64,000 nt of DNA from Pseudomonas migulae. Lineage in GTDB: Bacteria; Pseudomonadota; Gammaproteobacteria; Pseudomonadales; Pseudomonadaceae. How positions within the stretch are numbered: position 1 is the stretch's first letter; every line of letters begins with the position of its first letter. The stretch lies in the NCBI RefSeq assembly GCF_024169315.1, contig NZ_JALJWR010000001.1:3832501-3896500 (forward strand). The letters run 5' to 3'. A program made the position numbers and the translations under genes. Of the stretch, positions 26,320 to 36,339 are shown in pieces. Under the pieces are notes generated by a model that had not been told where the DNA came from, did not search any database, and worked only from the letters and a program-made list of their open reading frames with translations.

Positions 26320-27185
26320 TGCTCGCTGCCACTCACCTTTGGCAACCCTTCAACGAGTTCGTGTTCATGCGTCGGGCACTGCTCGGTGGATTGGTGTTGG
26401 CATGCAGCACGGCACCACTCGGGGTGTTTCTGATCCTGCGGCGCATGAGCCTGATCGGCGACGCGGTCGCTCACGGTATCCTTCCCGGCGCCGCGCTTGG
26501 CTTCTGGTTCGCAGGATTGAGTCTGCCTGCGTTGACATTCGGCGGCCTCGGCGCAGGCCTGAGCATGGCCGGGCTCGCCGCGTGGATCACCCGCCGCACC
26601 GGCCTGCGAGAAGACGCGAGCCTCGCCGCGATCTACCCCATCTCTCTCGCCAGCGGTGTGCTGATCCTCGGCATCGCCGGCAAGCGCCTGGACTTACTGC
26701 ACCTGCTTTTTGGCTCGGCGCTAGCGGTCGACGGCCCCACGTTGACCGGCATGCTGTGGGTTTCTGGATTCAGCCTTATCGCCATGGCGCTCATCTACAA
26801 GCCGCTGCTCCTGGACACCCTCGACCCCCTCTTTCTGCAAACCGTCAGCCGACTTGGCCCCTTGGCCCACGGCGTGTTTCTGATGCTGGTGGTGCTGAAT
26901 CTGGTGATCGGTTTCCAAGCCATCGGTGCGCTGATGGTCGTCGGCCTGATGATGTTGCCCGCCGCCGCATCGCGCTTCTGGAGCCGTCGCTTGCCCGTGT
27001 TGATGGGCATCGCCGCCGTGCTCGGCTGCCTCTCGGTGTGGCTGGGATTATTGCTGTCGTTCTACTACTCACTGCCCAGCGGCCCGGCCATCGTGCTGGT
27101 TGCTGGCGGTCTCTATCTGCTGTCCGTGGTGTTCGGACCGGTGCACGGTTTGCTGCGCCGCCCGCCTTTGCTCACATCCCAATGA
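26319..27185 (+). CDS. Zinc/manganese ABC transporter permease
   Basis: 288 residues from ATG 26319, which shares one base with the ATPase stop (TGATG). Eight or so membrane helices; ABC-3 family hallmarks MRRALLGGLVLACSTAPLGVFLILRRMSLIGDAVAHGILPG and the late GALMVVGLMMLPAAASRFW. Inner membrane partner of the ATPase. Confidence 0.9.
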   Translation: MLAATHLWQPFNEFVFMRRALLGGLVLACSTAPLGVFLILRRMSLIGDAVAHGILPGAALGFWFAGLSLPALTFGGLGAGLSMAGLAAWITRRTGLREDASLAAIYPISLASGVLILGIAGKRLDLLHLLFGSALAVDGPTLTGMLWVSGFSLIAMALIYKPLLLDTLDPLFLQTVSRLGPLAHGVFLMLVVLNLVIGFQAIGALMVVGLMMLPAAASRFWSRRLPVLMGIAAVLGCLSVWLGLLLSFYYSLPSGPAIVLVAGGLYLLSVVFGPVHGLLRRPPLLTSQ

Positions 27186-27196
27186 GGTGTTGCCCG

Positions 27197-28072
27197 ATGC
27201 GCGCTTTACTCGTGCTGTTCAGTTTGATGCTGTCGATGTCGCTGTCCGCGGCAGAAAAACTGCAGGTGGTCACCAGCTTCAGCATCCTCGCCGACATGAC
27301 CCATCAAGTCGGCGGCGAGCACATCCAGATCACCAACATGGTCGGCCCCGACGCCGATGCCCACACGTACGAGCCGACACCGGACGACGCCAAGGCCTTG
27401 CTCAAAGCCAGACTGATCATCAAAAACGGCCTGGGTTTCGAGCCATGGCTGGACCGCCTGGTGACCAGCACCGAGACCAAAGCTACGGTCATCAGCGCGA
27501 GTCGCGGCGTCATCCCCCGCTCGCTGGATGAAGACGGCGAGACCGTTCCCGACCCTCACGCCTGGCACAATCTGGCAAACACCGAGCTGTACATCGGCAA
27601 CATCACCAAGGCGCTGATTGCCGCCGACCCGGCGAACAAAACCGACTACGAACGCAACAGCCAGGCCTACCTGAAACAGATCTACGCGCTGCTCGCTGAA
27701 GCCAAAGCCAGGCTCGGTTCGCTGCCGCCGGGCAACCGCAAGATCGTGACGTCCCATGATGCCTTCGGTTATCTCGGTCAGGCCTATGGCATCGACTTCA
27801 TGGCGCCACAAGGTCTGTCCACCGAGCGCGAGCCGTCGGCCGCCGAAGTCGCTGCGCTGATTACCCAGATTCGCCAGGCCAAGGTCAAGGCGGTGTTCAT
27901 GGAAAACATCAAGGACGCCCGTCTGCTCAAGCAGATCGCCGATGAAAGCGGCGCGCACGTTGGCGGCACCTTGTACTCGGATGCGCTCGCCGCAAGCGGT
28001 CCGGCCAGCACCTTCACCGGTCTGTTCGAACACAACCTCAACACCCTGTACGAGGCGCTGAGCAAACCATGA
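27197..28072 (+). CDS. Zinc/manganese ABC transporter substrate-binding protein
   Basis: 291 residues, ATG 27197 with GAGG 9 bases upstream. Signal peptide through about residue 19 (ends SLSAA-E). Cluster A-I family: metal ligands expected at H56 (DADAHTYEP), H121 or H124 (PDPHAWHN), H187 (TSHDAFGYL) and a C-terminal Asp (YSDAL). There is no histidine-rich loop of the ZnuA type, so it resembles the AztC/PsaA-like group; the zinc context favours zinc but manganese is possible. Stop overlaps the next ATG by 4 bases. Confidence 0.9.
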   Translation: MRALLVLFSLMLSMSLSAAEKLQVVTSFSILADMTHQVGGEHIQITNMVGPDADAHTYEPTPDDAKALLKARLIIKNGLGFEPWLDRLVTSTETKATVISASRGVIPRSLDEDGETVPDPHAWHNLANTELYIGNITKALIAADPANKTDYERNSQAYLKQIYALLAEAKARLGSLPPGNRKIVTSHDAFGYLGQAYGIDFMAPQGLSTEREPSAAEVAALITQIRQAKVKAVFMENIKDARLLKQIADESGAHVGGTLYSDALAASGPASTFTGLFEHNLNTLYEALSKP

Positions 28073-28629
28073 TCCGCAAGAACCCTTCAGGCGATTTGCC
28101 GCTGATTGCCGAGTCTGCGTACGTGGATAAAACCGCGATCATCTGCGGGAAAGTGGTGATCGGCGAGAACGTTTTCGTCGGCCCCTACGCCGTGATCCGC
28201 GCCGATGAAGTGGATGCTTCCGGCGCGATGGAGCCAATCACCATCGGCGCTAATTCGAACATCCAGGATGGCGTGGTGATTCACTCCAAGTCCGGCGCAG
28301 CGGTGACCATCGGCGAGTTCAGTTCGATCGCCCACCGTTCCATCGTTCATGGTCCGTGCACGGTCGGCGACCGGGTGTTCATCGGCTTCAACAGCGTGCT
28401 GTTCAACTGCGCAGTCGGTGACGGCTGCGTGGTGCGGCACAACTCGGTGGTCGACGGTCGCGACTTGCCCACGGATTTCTACGTGCCCTCCACCACCCGT
28501 ATCGGGCCCAACACCGACCTGTCGCAGTTCCCGCCGGTCAGCGTCAGCGCCTCGGAATTTTCCGAGGACGTGGCTCGCACCAACGTCGATCTGGTGCGTG
28601 GCTACAAAGCCCTGCAAAACGAGTTCTGA
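28069..28629 (+). CDS. Gamma-class carbonic anhydrase
   Basis: 186 residues with left-handed beta-helix hexapeptides (VVIGENVFVGPYAVIRADEV). Metal ligands H72, H89 and H94 and the supporting R44, D46, Q66 and D67 line up with Cam of Methanosarcina, so it is probably active. Gamma enzymes can use iron or cobalt, which would make this a zinc-sparing substitute for beta-class enzymes. Overlaps the binding-protein stop by 4 bases and precedes pyrC by 2 bases. Confidence 0.9.
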   Translation: MIRKNPSGDLPLIAESAYVDKTAIICGKVVIGENVFVGPYAVIRADEVDASGAMEPITIGANSNIQDGVVIHSKSGAAVTIGEFSSIAHRSIVHGPCTVGDRVFIGFNSVLFNCAVGDGCVVRHNSVVDGRDLPTDFYVPSTTRIGPNTDLSQFPPVSVSASEFSEDVARTNVDLVRGYKALQNEF

Positions 28630-28631
28630 CC

Positions 28632-29969
28632 ATGAGCAGCGTCCTGATTCGTAACGCCCGGCTGGTAAATGAAGGTCGTGAATTCGACGGTGATCTGCTG
28701 GTCAGCCATGGCCGCATCGTGAAAATCGCCCGCAGCATTGAAGGCGAAAATGCGGCCGTGGAAATCGATGCTGACGGCCAGTGGCTGTTGCCCGGCATGA
28801 TCGACGATCAGGTGCACTTCCGCGATCCCGGCGCGCCCGACAAGGGCAGTTTCTACACCGAATCCCGAGCTGCGGTGGCCGGCGGCATCACCAGTTTCAT
28901 GGACATGCCCAACACAAATCCGGCGACATTGAATCTCGCCACGCTCGCCGAAAAGAAGCGTCGAGCGGCAATCAATTCAGTGGCCAACTACGGCTTTCAC
29001 TTCGGCGTGAGCAACGACAATCTCGACACGGTCGCCGCACTCAATCCCTGCGAAGTGGCCGGCGTAAAAGTGTTCATGGGCGCGTCCACGGGCAACATGC
29101 TGGTGGACGATCCAAGGGTTCTCGAGCGGCTATTCGCCGAGGTGCCGACGATTCTGCTGGCCCACTGTGAACACACGCCCAGCATCGACGCCAACGCCGC
29201 GAACATGCGAGAACTGTTTGGCGAACACATTGGCGCCGCCGCACACCCGGTCATCCGCAATGCCGAGGCCTGCTTTCGCTCGTCCTCAATGGCGGTGGAC
29301 CTGGCCAGGCGTCACGGCACGCGACTTCACGTTCTGCACCTGACCACCGCACGGGAACTGGCATTGTTCGAAGACAAACCGCTGTCGCAGAAACACATCA
29401 GCGCCGAGGTCTGCCTGCACCACTTGCTCTTCGATGATCGCGATTACGCGGACCTCGGCAACCAGATCAAATGCAACCCGGCGATCAAGACTCAGGCTGA
29501 CCGTGATGCCCTTCGCAACGCCTTGCTGAGCGATCGACTGGACGTCATCGGCAGTGATCATGCGCCGCACACCTGGGCCGAAAAGCAACGTGCCTACAGT
29601 CAGGCGCCGTCCGGTCTGCCGCTGGTGCAACACGCCCTCCCCGCGTTGCTGGAGTTGGTGGCAGACGACGTGTTGCCGATCACTGTACTCGTGGCCAAGA
29701 CCAGCCACCGTGTCGCTGATCTGTTTGCTCTTCCCGACCGTGGCTATTTGCGCGAAGGTTATTGGGCAGACCTGGTGCTGATCAAACCCGAGCCCGACGG
29801 CGTTGCCGTCTCCCAGCAGCCGATCCTGTCTCAATGCGGCTGGACGCCTTTTGCCCGACGCCGCTTTCGCCACAGCGTCAGCACCACGCTGGTGTCCGGA
29901 CAAATCGCATGGCGCGACAAATGTCTTAATGACAACTGCCAGGGTTTACCTCTACGGTTTATGCGCTAG
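28632..29969 (+). CDS. pyrC: Dihydroorotase paralogue (PyrC2)
   Basis: 445 residues. Amidohydrolase barrel with IDDQVHFRDPG (the usual HxH at this place is QxH, a known variant in part of the family), lysine in GVKVFMGASTGN, LLAHCEH, LHVLHLTT and IGSDHAPH. It should close carbamoyl aspartate to dihydroorotate in pyrimidine synthesis. Standard dihydroorotase is a zinc enzyme; a second copy in a Zur operon is a recognised theme. The QxH change may reflect altered metal need. Confidence 0.88.
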   Translation: MSSVLIRNARLVNEGREFDGDLLVSHGRIVKIARSIEGENAAVEIDADGQWLLPGMIDDQVHFRDPGAPDKGSFYTESRAAVAGGITSFMDMPNTNPATLNLATLAEKKRRAAINSVANYGFHFGVSNDNLDTVAALNPCEVAGVKVFMGASTGNMLVDDPRVLERLFAEVPTILLAHCEHTPSIDANAANMRELFGEHIGAAAHPVIRNAEACFRSSSMAVDLARRHGTRLHVLHLTTARELALFEDKPLSQKHISAEVCLHHLLFDDRDYADLGNQIKCNPAIKTQADRDALRNALLSDRLDVIGSDHAPHTWAEKQRAYSQAPSGLPLVQHALPALLELVADDVLPITVLVAKTSHRVADLFALPDRGYLREGYWADLVLIKPEPDGVAVSQQPILSQCGWTPFARRRFRHSVSTTLVSGQIAWRDKCLNDNCQGLPLRFMR

Positions 29970-29986
29970 CACTCGAGAGCACCCAC

Positions 29987-30883
29987 ATGATTCACATCAG
30001 CCTGAGCGATGGTTCATTGCGAGAATACGACCAGCCGTTGTCGGTGTATGAATTCGCCGCGAGCATCGGTCCCGGGCTGGCCAAGGCGGCTGTCGCGGGG
30101 CGGGTTGACGGCGTTCTGGTGGATTGTGAATTCATGATCGAGGCGGACGCCCGGGTCAGCATCGTCACGCCGCAAGAGCCAGACGGGCTGGAGATTCTTC
30201 GCCGGTCCTGCGCGCTGGTGTTGGCGATGGCGGTGAAGCAGCTTTATCCAAAAGCACATTTGCAGGCGGGATCGGCGTTGGGTGATGGCTTCTTCCATGA
30301 GTTCGAGTTAGAGCGTCATTTGGACCTGGTCGACCTTGCCGCCATCGAAGCCCGCATGAAGACTCTGGCGACTACCAATCATTCGATTCGCCGCCGCAGG
30401 CCAACGGCGCCTGCAGGACAGTTGTCGTCTTACCTTTTGGGGGACTTCGAGTGTGTGTCGACGGGTCCGCATGTTCCCGCTACCCGAGTGTTGCAGGCCT
30501 TCGCGCTTGATCACATCAGCGGCACTTCACCACAGCGGATCTACGGCACCTGCTGGTCTTGCCAGGAAGAGCTGGATAACTGGCGGGCACCGCCGCACGT
30601 GATGATCGTCAGCATGGATGATCGTCAGGCGGAATACGCACAGTCGGTGACTGAAGCATTACGCCGAAGCGGTGTACGCGCTCGCGCCGATCTGCGAAAC
30701 GAGAAAGTCCGCCACAAGATTCGCGAGCACAGTCAGCAAGTGCCGTATCTGGTGGTGATCGGGGAGAAAGAAAAAGAAGGCGGGTTTGTCAGTGTGCGCA
30801 GTCGCACCGGGGAGGATTTTGGCCGGATGGCGGTTGATGCGGTTTGTAATTGGCTGAGGTCAATAGGGATTGCGGGCGTCTGA
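29987..30883 (+). CDS. Threonyl-tRNA synthetase-like protein without catalytic core
   Basis: 298 residues against about 640 for ThrRS. Residues 1-62 are a TGS domain; about 65-190 match the N2 editing domain, shortened by an internal gap; about 202-298 match the class IIa anticodon-binding domain (RARADLRNEKVRHKIREHS). The whole aminoacylation core of about 290 residues with motifs 1-3 and the zinc ligands is absent, with an open frame across the junction. Editing residues are also changed: H73 and H77 of E. coli correspond to R73 and L77, and C182 to S158 (H186 is kept as H162). So it is probably a tRNA- or mRNA-binding regulator, or a degenerate thrS2, not an enzyme. Last gene of the folE2 operon, 17 bases after pyrC. 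Confidence 0.9.
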   Translation: MIHISLSDGSLREYDQPLSVYEFAASIGPGLAKAAVAGRVDGVLVDCEFMIEADARVSIVTPQEPDGLEILRRSCALVLAMAVKQLYPKAHLQAGSALGDGFFHEFELERHLDLVDLAAIEARMKTLATTNHSIRRRRPTAPAGQLSSYLLGDFECVSTGPHVPATRVLQAFALDHISGTSPQRIYGTCWSCQEELDNWRAPPHVMIVSMDDRQAEYAQSVTEALRRSGVRARADLRNEKVRHKIREHSQQVPYLVVIGEKEKEGGFVSVRSRTGEDFGRMAVDAVCNWLRSIGIAGV

Positions 30884-30891
30884 ATGGACGC

Positions 30892-30958
30892 CTTCGCGGG
30901 CAAGCCTCGCTCCTACAGAGACGATGTAATCCTGTAGGAGCGAGGCTTGCCCGCGAAG
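30892..30958. repeat. REP doublet (REPIN)
   Basis: Inverted pair CTTCGCGGGCAAGCCTCGC / GCGAGGCTTGCCCGCGAAG with CTCCTACAG/CTGTAGGAG tips. Between the convergent ThrRS-like and DUF3617 genes and overlapping no coding sequence; may act as their shared 3' end. Confidence 0.92.
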
Positions 30959-30961
30959 CTT

Positions 30962-31483
30962 TTAGGCTCTTGGCTTAACAGTCCCGCAATCCTGCCCCAA
31001 CCAGACCGCGCGAGTATCAAGGCTACCCTTCTGCTGAATGCCGGTAGCGTTGAATGTGCCGTTCACCTTGGTGGTGAATTCGCGATCACTCAAGAACGTT
31101 GCCACACCCGCCCCTTGCGCTTTCGGGCAGCTGAAGCGGAATTTCCACTGGTTGCCGGTGCGCTCGGTGATTTCCTGTTTGCAACCCGATTGCGGATCCG
31201 TCAGCGGGATATTGTCGTTCTTCACTTGCTCCGGCGTCAGGCAGGCGCGAATCCCCTTGCCGCCCATCGTGATGCCCTGCTTCTCCAGCTGCGCCCGCTG
31301 TTCAGGGGTGATCTGACTCTGAATCTGACCGAGGATCAATTGCAGATCCGGCAGGTTCTGGTCATCGACCTTCATGTTGCTCGAGGTCAATTCCCACAAG
31401 CCAGGTTGCAGCATCTGTGCCTGAGCGGCCACAGGAAGAGCCAAACCAAAAGCCACGGCCAAACCCAGCAGACGAACGTTCAT
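30962..31483 (-). CDS. DUF3617 family periplasmic protein
   Basis: 173 residues with a Sec signal (MNVRLLGLAVAFGLALPVAAQA) and the family opening LQPGLWELTSSN. Four cysteines (RACLTPEQ, SGCKQE, FSCPKA, GQDCGT) probably form two disulphides. DUF3617 proteins are periplasmic and of unknown function. Transcribed divergently from cls. Confidence 0.87.
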   Translation of the reverse strand: MNVRLLGLAVAFGLALPVAAQAQMLQPGLWELTSSNMKVDDQNLPDLQLILGQIQSQITPEQRAQLEKQGITMGGKGIRACLTPEQVKNDNIPLTDPQSGCKQEITERTGNQWKFRFSCPKAQGAGVATFLSDREFTTKVNGTFNATGIQQKGSLDTRAVWLGQDCGTVKPRA

Positions 31484-31615
31484 CGTGTAACTCCTGATCA
31501 GTAGTGGCCGTTAGACGTCGGCCACAGGCTTCGGTTCATGGGCCAATTAAATAGCGACATTCTGCACGGAACATGGTCTGTTAAGCATTGAATCTTCAGG
31601 AGCAAGGCTGCCCCC

Positions 31616-33055
31616 ATGGATTATTTTGGACCGCATGTTTTCGGTTATCTGATCGCACTGTTGCACTCGCTAGGGCTGATCGCCGCCATCCATGCCGTAT
31701 TGACCGTTCGGACCGCCCAGGGCTCGATCGCCTGGGCCCTGTCGTTGCTGTTCATTCCCTACCTCACGCTTATCCCGTACCTGGTCTTCGGCCGCAGTAC
31801 GTTCGATGGTTATATCAAGGCGCGGCGGCAGGCCAACGAGGAAATGCGCAAGGCCATCTCCGAGCTGAACTGGCGGCCGTGGGTCGAAGAAGCCCTGACC
31901 GCACGCGCCTCCAACGCTTACGCCTCATTGAGGGCAATGCCGAAGCTGGGACGCATGCCGTGCCTGGCAAACAATGAGGTCCGCCTGCTGATCAATGGCC
32001 CGGCCACTTTCGAGGCGATTTTCGAAGCCATCAGCCACGCCAAAGAAGCCGTGCTGATCCAGTTCTTTATCATCCACGACGACCGTCTCGGCCAGCGCCT
32101 GCAAACCCTGCTGTTGAAAAAAGCCGCGGAAGGCGTCGCCGTATTCCTGCTGTACGACCGCATCGGCAGCCACTCCCTGCCCCACAGTTACGTGCAACCG
32201 TTGCGCGATGCCGGTGTCGAGGTCAAAGCATTCGCGACGCGTAGCGGCTGGCTCAATCGCTTCCAGGTCAACTTTCGTAACCACCGCAAGATCGTCGTGG
32301 TCGACGGTGTGCTCGGCTTCGTCGGCGGCCACAACGTCGGCGACGAATACATGGGCGAGAAACCCCCTCTGGCACCGTGGCGCGATACCCACGTTCGCGT
32401 GCGCGGGCCGGTGGTGGCCTGCATGCAGGAGTCTTTCGCCGAAGACTGGTTCTGGGCGGCGCGGTCGTTGCCGCCGTTGATACTGCCGGACGTGTATCCG
32501 GAAGACGGTGTGCTCTGCCAATTGCTTGCCAGCGGCCCAGCCGATTCCTACGAAACCTGTTCACTATTCTTTGTCGAAGCCATCCACGCGGCCACGGAAC
32601 GAGTGTGGATCACCAGCCCCTATTTCATCCCTGACGAAGCGGTGTTCGCGGCGTTACGGCTGGCAGTGCTGCGGGGTGTCGATGTGCGCATTCTGCTGCC
32701 GTCGCGGCCCGACCATCGAATCGTCTATGCCGCCTCCAGCCTGTACGCCTTCGAAGCGGTACGCGCCGGCGTGCGGGTGTTCCGCTACGAACCCGGTTTC
32801 CTGCATCAGAAAGTGGTGTTGATCGACAGCGAAATCAGCGCCATCGGCAGCGCCAATCTGGACAACCGTTCGTTCCGGCTGAATTTCGAAGTGATGTTGC
32901 TGACGGTCGACAGCGTGTTCGCCGGCGAAGTGGAACAGATGCTCAACGCCGATTTCACGCAGGCCCATGAAGTCGCCAAAGAAGAAAGCCGGGAGACCCA
33001 CCGCCTGCAACAGGTCGGCATGCGGATCGCCCGGCTTATTTCTCCGATACTTTAA
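31616..33055 (+). CDS. cls: Cardiolipin synthase A
   Basis: 479 residues, ATG 31616 with AGGAG upstream. Two N-terminal membrane helices ([21 protein letters not shown] and a second through residue 60), then two phospholipase-D catalytic motifs: HRKIVVVDG with GGHNVGDEY, and HQKVVLID with GSANLDNRS. Condenses two phosphatidylglycerol molecules to cardiolipin in the inner membrane. The 3' end overlaps the convergent cfa gene by 4 bases. Confidence 0.94.
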   Translation: MDYFGPHVFGYLIALLHSLGLIAAIHAVLTVRTAQGSIAWALSLLFIPYLTLIPYLVFGRSTFDGYIKARRQANEEMRKAISELNWRPWVEEALTARASNAYASLRAMPKLGRMPCLANNEVRLLINGPATFEAIFEAISHAKEAVLIQFFIIHDDRLGQRLQTLLLKKAAEGVAVFLLYDRIGSHSLPHSYVQPLRDAGVEVKAFATRSGWLNRFQVNFRNHRKIVVVDGVLGFVGGHNVGDEYMGEKPPLAPWRDTHVRVRGPVVACMQESFAEDWFWAARSLPPLILPDVYPEDGVLCQLLASGPADSYETCSLFFVEAIHAATERVWITSPYFIPDEAVFAALRLAVLRGVDVRILLPSRPDHRIVYAASSLYAFEAVRAGVRVFRYEPGFLHQKVVLIDSEISAIGSANLDNRSFRLNFEVMLLTVDSVFAGEVEQMLNADFTQAHEVAKEESRETHRLQQVGMRIARLISPIL

Positions 33056-34236
33056 GGGTTGTAGATGTCGTCGCGGGTCCAAGGCAGTTCATGGCTGCCA
33101 TCGGGGTGCGCTTTCACCGCGAGGATCTGGTGCAGGTTGATCCAGCCCTTGGCGAACGCATAAGCACATCCCGCCAGGTACAGCCGCCAGATGCGCAACG
33201 CCTGCTCAGGCACGAGCTTGCCGGCGGCTTCCAGGTTGTCCTCCAGACGTTCGCTCCAGTGATCGAGGGTGCGCGCGTAATGCAGGCGCAGGCTCTCGAC
33301 ATCGACGATCTCCAGCCCTGCTTCGCTGATCTCGGCAGAAATCATCGACAGGTGCGGCAGCTCGCCATTGGGGAACACGTACTTCTCGATGAAATCCCCG
33401 GCACCGCGCCCCACCGGACGGCCGTCGGTGTGCTTGGCGGTGATCCCGTGGTTCATCACCAGACCGCCCTCTTTCACCGCGCCGAACAAGGTCTTGCAGT
33501 ACTCGGCCAGATTCGCGTGGCCGACGTGTTCGAACATGCCGACACTCACCACCTTGTCGAAGCGCCCGTCCTGAGGCAGATCGCGGTAATCGAGCAGTTG
33601 CAGTTCAACCTGATCGTCCAGGCCTTCAGCGGTCACCCGTTCCCGAGCCAGCGCCAGTTGCTCTTTGCTGAGCGTGATCCCGAACACTTTCGCGCCAAAC
33701 TCCCGGGCCGCATAACGCGCCAATCCGCCCCAACCGCAACCGACATCCAGCAGATATTCGCCGGGTTGCAGGCGCAACTTACGACACAGATGACGGAATT
33801 TGGCTTGCTGGGCCTGTTCCAGCGTTTCACTGCCGGTCTCGAAATAGGCGCAGGAATACGCCATGTCACTGTCGAGCCACAGCTGATAAAACGCGTTGGA
33901 AAGGTCGTAGTGATAGGAAATCGCCTTGGCGTCGGTTTCCTTGTCGTGGACGGTGCGCACGGGCTGGCTGTCCAGGTCCCCCAGCAACGCCTGGCTCCAT
34001 TCATCGCAGACGCGGATCACGTCGCTGATGGAGCCTTCGAGCTCGAGCTTGCCCTCGACAAACGCCGCTCCGAGCGCGTCCAGGCTTGGATGAGTGAACT
34101 GGGTAACCATTTGTGGGTCCTTGACCACAATCGTGACACTGGGCGTCGGCCCCAGATTAAACTCGTGGCCGTCCCAGAGTCGCAGGCGTAACGGTAGCTG
34201 CAGATTCTGTAAGGCCGGTGGAAGTTGCGCGAGCAT
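33052..34236 (-). CDS. cfa: Cyclopropane-fatty-acyl-phospholipid synthase
   Basis: 394 residues. SAM-binding motif [40 protein letters not shown] substrate region and the C-terminal [14 protein letters not shown] are diagnostic. Transfers a methylene from SAM to unsaturated phospholipid acyl chains, usually in stationary phase. Placement next to cls groups two membrane-lipid modifiers. Start ATG 34236 follows GGGGG. Confidence 0.95.
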   Translation of the reverse strand: MLAQLPPALQNLQLPLRLRLWDGHEFNLGPTPSVTIVVKDPQMVTQFTHPSLDALGAAFVEGKLELEGSISDVIRVCDEWSQALLGDLDSQPVRTVHDKETDAKAISYHYDLSNAFYQLWLDSDMAYSCAYFETGSETLEQAQQAKFRHLCRKLRLQPGEYLLDVGCGWGGLARYAAREFGAKVFGITLSKEQLALARERVTAEGLDDQVELQLLDYRDLPQDGRFDKVVSVGMFEHVGHANLAEYCKTLFGAVKEGGLVMNHGITAKHTDGRPVGRGAGDFIEKYVFPNGELPHLSMISAEISEAGLEIVDVESLRLHYARTLDHWSERLEDNLEAAGKLVPEQALRIWRLYLAGCAYAFAKGWINLHQILAVKAHPDGSHELPWTRDDIYNP

Positions 34237-34428
34237 GGAATATCCCCCTTGTTTCAGACGTCTGATGTGAGGTTAGACCATCCCTGAAAAATAAGCAGGC
34301 TATCGATTTAATAGCCCTGTTCTATAAACCGCAGGGTTCAAACCAACCCGTCGCAAATTCACAGAAGTGATTGCCCTTAACCTAGATGACTGCGAATCAG
34401 GCGCACAGTTCTGAAAAGTTGAAACCCC

Positions 34429-36339
34429 TCAAATATCGTCCTTCAGCTTGAGCAATGGCTCCTGAAAGCGCAGCAACCGCCCCGCGTTACCCAGCACCAG
34501 CAACGTACTCAGGTTATGCAGCAACGCCGCGATCATCGCGCCCGCCGCGCCGAGCCAGCCGAATGCTGCGAAGGCCACTATTGCCAGCGTCCAGCCCAGA
34601 CCGATGATTACGTTGACCTGCAACGTGTTCCGGCACTGACGACTCAAACGTACACAGGTGCCGAGCCGACGCAGATCACTGCCGATCAGCACGATGTCGG
34701 CGGACGCCAACGCGATGTCCGCACCGCCCGCGCCCATGGCAACGCCGACTACGCCTGCCTTCAGAGCCAGCGAATCATTGATGCCGTCACCGACCACCAT
34801 CGGCCGGAAGCCGCTGTCGATCTCCTTGAGCACGCGATTGAGTTTGTCCTCGGGCAACGCCTGGGCTTCGACATCGACGATCCCGACGTCCCCCGCCAAG
34901 GTATTCGCGACGCTCTGGCGATCACCGGTGAGCAATAGCTGCCGGCCCAATCCGAGTTCTCGCAACTCGTTCAAGGCAAACCGCGCTTCGGGTTTGACGC
35001 TGTCGGCCAGCAACAGCCAGGCGAGGAATTCACCATCAAGCGCCAGACCGGCAATCGGGCCATCGTGTTCAGGAACGGCTGACGTGGGAATACCCAATTG
35101 AGCAAACAACTCCGGACGGCCGAGCGCCGCTTCGCCCTGCTCCGTCATCGCTACCACGCCCAGCCCCTGCCTTTCGTGAATGTTCGAGAGCAACAGAAAA
35201 TGTTCCTGAGTGACCAACCCGGCGAGCGCGCGGCTGACCGGGTGACTGCTGGCGGAACCAAGGCTGGCAGCGAGTTTCAATACGTGACTGCGATCTTCCA
35301 GCGGACTGTCGATGGATTGCAGGCGCAAGGTGCCGAAAGTCAGCGTCCCGGTCTTGTCGACCACCAGCGACGTGAGGTCCGCCAGCTCTTCGAGAAACGC
35401 CGAACTGCGAATCAGAATCCCGTGGCGAGCGGCAACCGCCACCCCGGCAATCGCCGTGGCCGGTGCCGACAACACCAACGCACACGGACAGGCCGCCACC
35501 AACACCGCGAGCATCGCCTGCGCATCGTTGGTGATGAACCAGGTGACGGCGGCCAGCAACAGCACCAACACCATGTAGCTGCCAGCGTAGCGTTCGAGCA
35601 GTCGGGTGATCGGCGGTTTGGAGCGCTCGGCGCTTTGCATCAGCGCGATGACTTTTCCGAGGGTGGATTCGCTGCCCGTACGCGTCACTTCGATACGCAG
35701 CAGGCCGTCGAGGTTGATCGCCCCACCGAACACAGACATGCCGACACCCGCCTCCACGGGCACCGACTCACCAGTGATCGAAGCCGTGTCGAGACTTGCC
35801 TGACCGGAGAGCACGCGGCCATCGGCCGGCACTCGGTCGCCGGCGCGAACTTCCACATGGTCACCGGCCTTGAGTGTGCCGTTGTCGACTTCGACGATGG
35901 AGCCGTCTGCCTGAACTTTGCGCGCATGGCTGCGCGTCAGTTTGCCGAGCGCGTGAATCGCTTCCTGTGAACCGATCACGCTGCGCTCTTCCAGCACATG
36001 GCCGAAGATCATGATGATCGGCAGCAACGCAGCGGTCAGCAGATCGCCGGTCGCCCAAGCGCCAAGCATGGCCAGGGCGATCAATTGGTCCGTGATCCCG
36101 TGCAAGCTTGGATAACGCAAGCTGTACCAGGCCGAACGCATCACCGGCACGGCCACCAGCAATGAGGCAAAACCCAACAGCAATTGACTGACACCGGTTT
36201 GCTCCGGCGACCACCAGCGCCAGATCAAACCCAGCGCCAACAAACCCAATGCAAGCATGGCCAGGGTCAACTGGCGGGCGGCGCTGCGTTGTTCGGCCGA
36301 GGACAACAGGCTAGGTGCGGCGGCGGTTTGGGCGGTCAT
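34429..36339 (-). CDS. P1B-type heavy-metal ATPase
   Basis: 636 residues. No N-terminal metal-binding (HMA) domain; eight membrane helices expected. CPC motif (VAACPCALVLSAPATA) in helix 6, phosphorylation site VDKTGTLTFG, TGES actuator, and GDGINDSLAL hinge. CPC ATPases carry Cu, Zn or Cd. The gene is translationally coupled (4-base overlap) to three SPFH genes, an arrangement I recall for the zinc/copper importer HmtA of P. aeruginosa; zinc import under Zur control is inferred, not proven. No terminator is obvious downstream. Confidence 0.9.
   Translation of the reverse strand: MTAQTAAAPSLLSSAEQRSAARQLTLAMLALGLLALGLIWRWWSPEQTGVSQLLLGFASLLVAVPVMRSAWYSLRYPSLHGITDQLIALAMLGAWATGDLLTAALLPIIMIFGHVLEERSVIGSQEAIHALGKLTRSHARKVQADGSIVEVDNGTLKAGDHVEVRAGDRVPADGRVLSGQASLDTASITGESVPVEAGVGMSVFGGAINLDGLLRIEVTRTGSESTLGKVIALMQSAERSKPPITRLLERYAGSYMVLVLLLAAVTWFITNDAQAMLAVLVAACPCALVLSAPATAIAGVAVAARHGILIRSSAFLEELADLTSLVVDKTGTLTFGTLRLQSIDSPLEDRSHVLKLAASLGSASSHPVSRALAGLVTQEHFLLLSNIHERQGLGVVAMTEQGEAALGRPELFAQLGIPTSAVPEHDGPIAGLALDGEFLAWLLLADSVKPEARFALNELRELGLGRQLLLTGDRQSVANTLAGDVGIVDVEAQALPEDKLNRVLKEIDSGFRPMVVGDGINDSLALKAGVVGVAMGAGGADIALASADIVLIGSDLRRLGTCVRLSRQCRNTLQVNVIIGLGWTLAIVAFAAFGWLGAAGAMIAALLHNLSTLLVLGNAGRLLRFQEPLLKLKDDI

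Noticed and set aside
26339..28072. Plus-strand frame starting at 26339 that runs into the binding-protein gene
   Set aside because: Only the part from 27197 encodes a real protein with a signal peptide; the upstream part is out of frame with the permease and arginine-rich.
34429..36339. Assigning the P-type ATPase firmly as copper exporter
   Set aside because: The CPC motif permits Cu, Zn or Cd, no copper-resistance genes adjoin and the operon has a Zur-like box.
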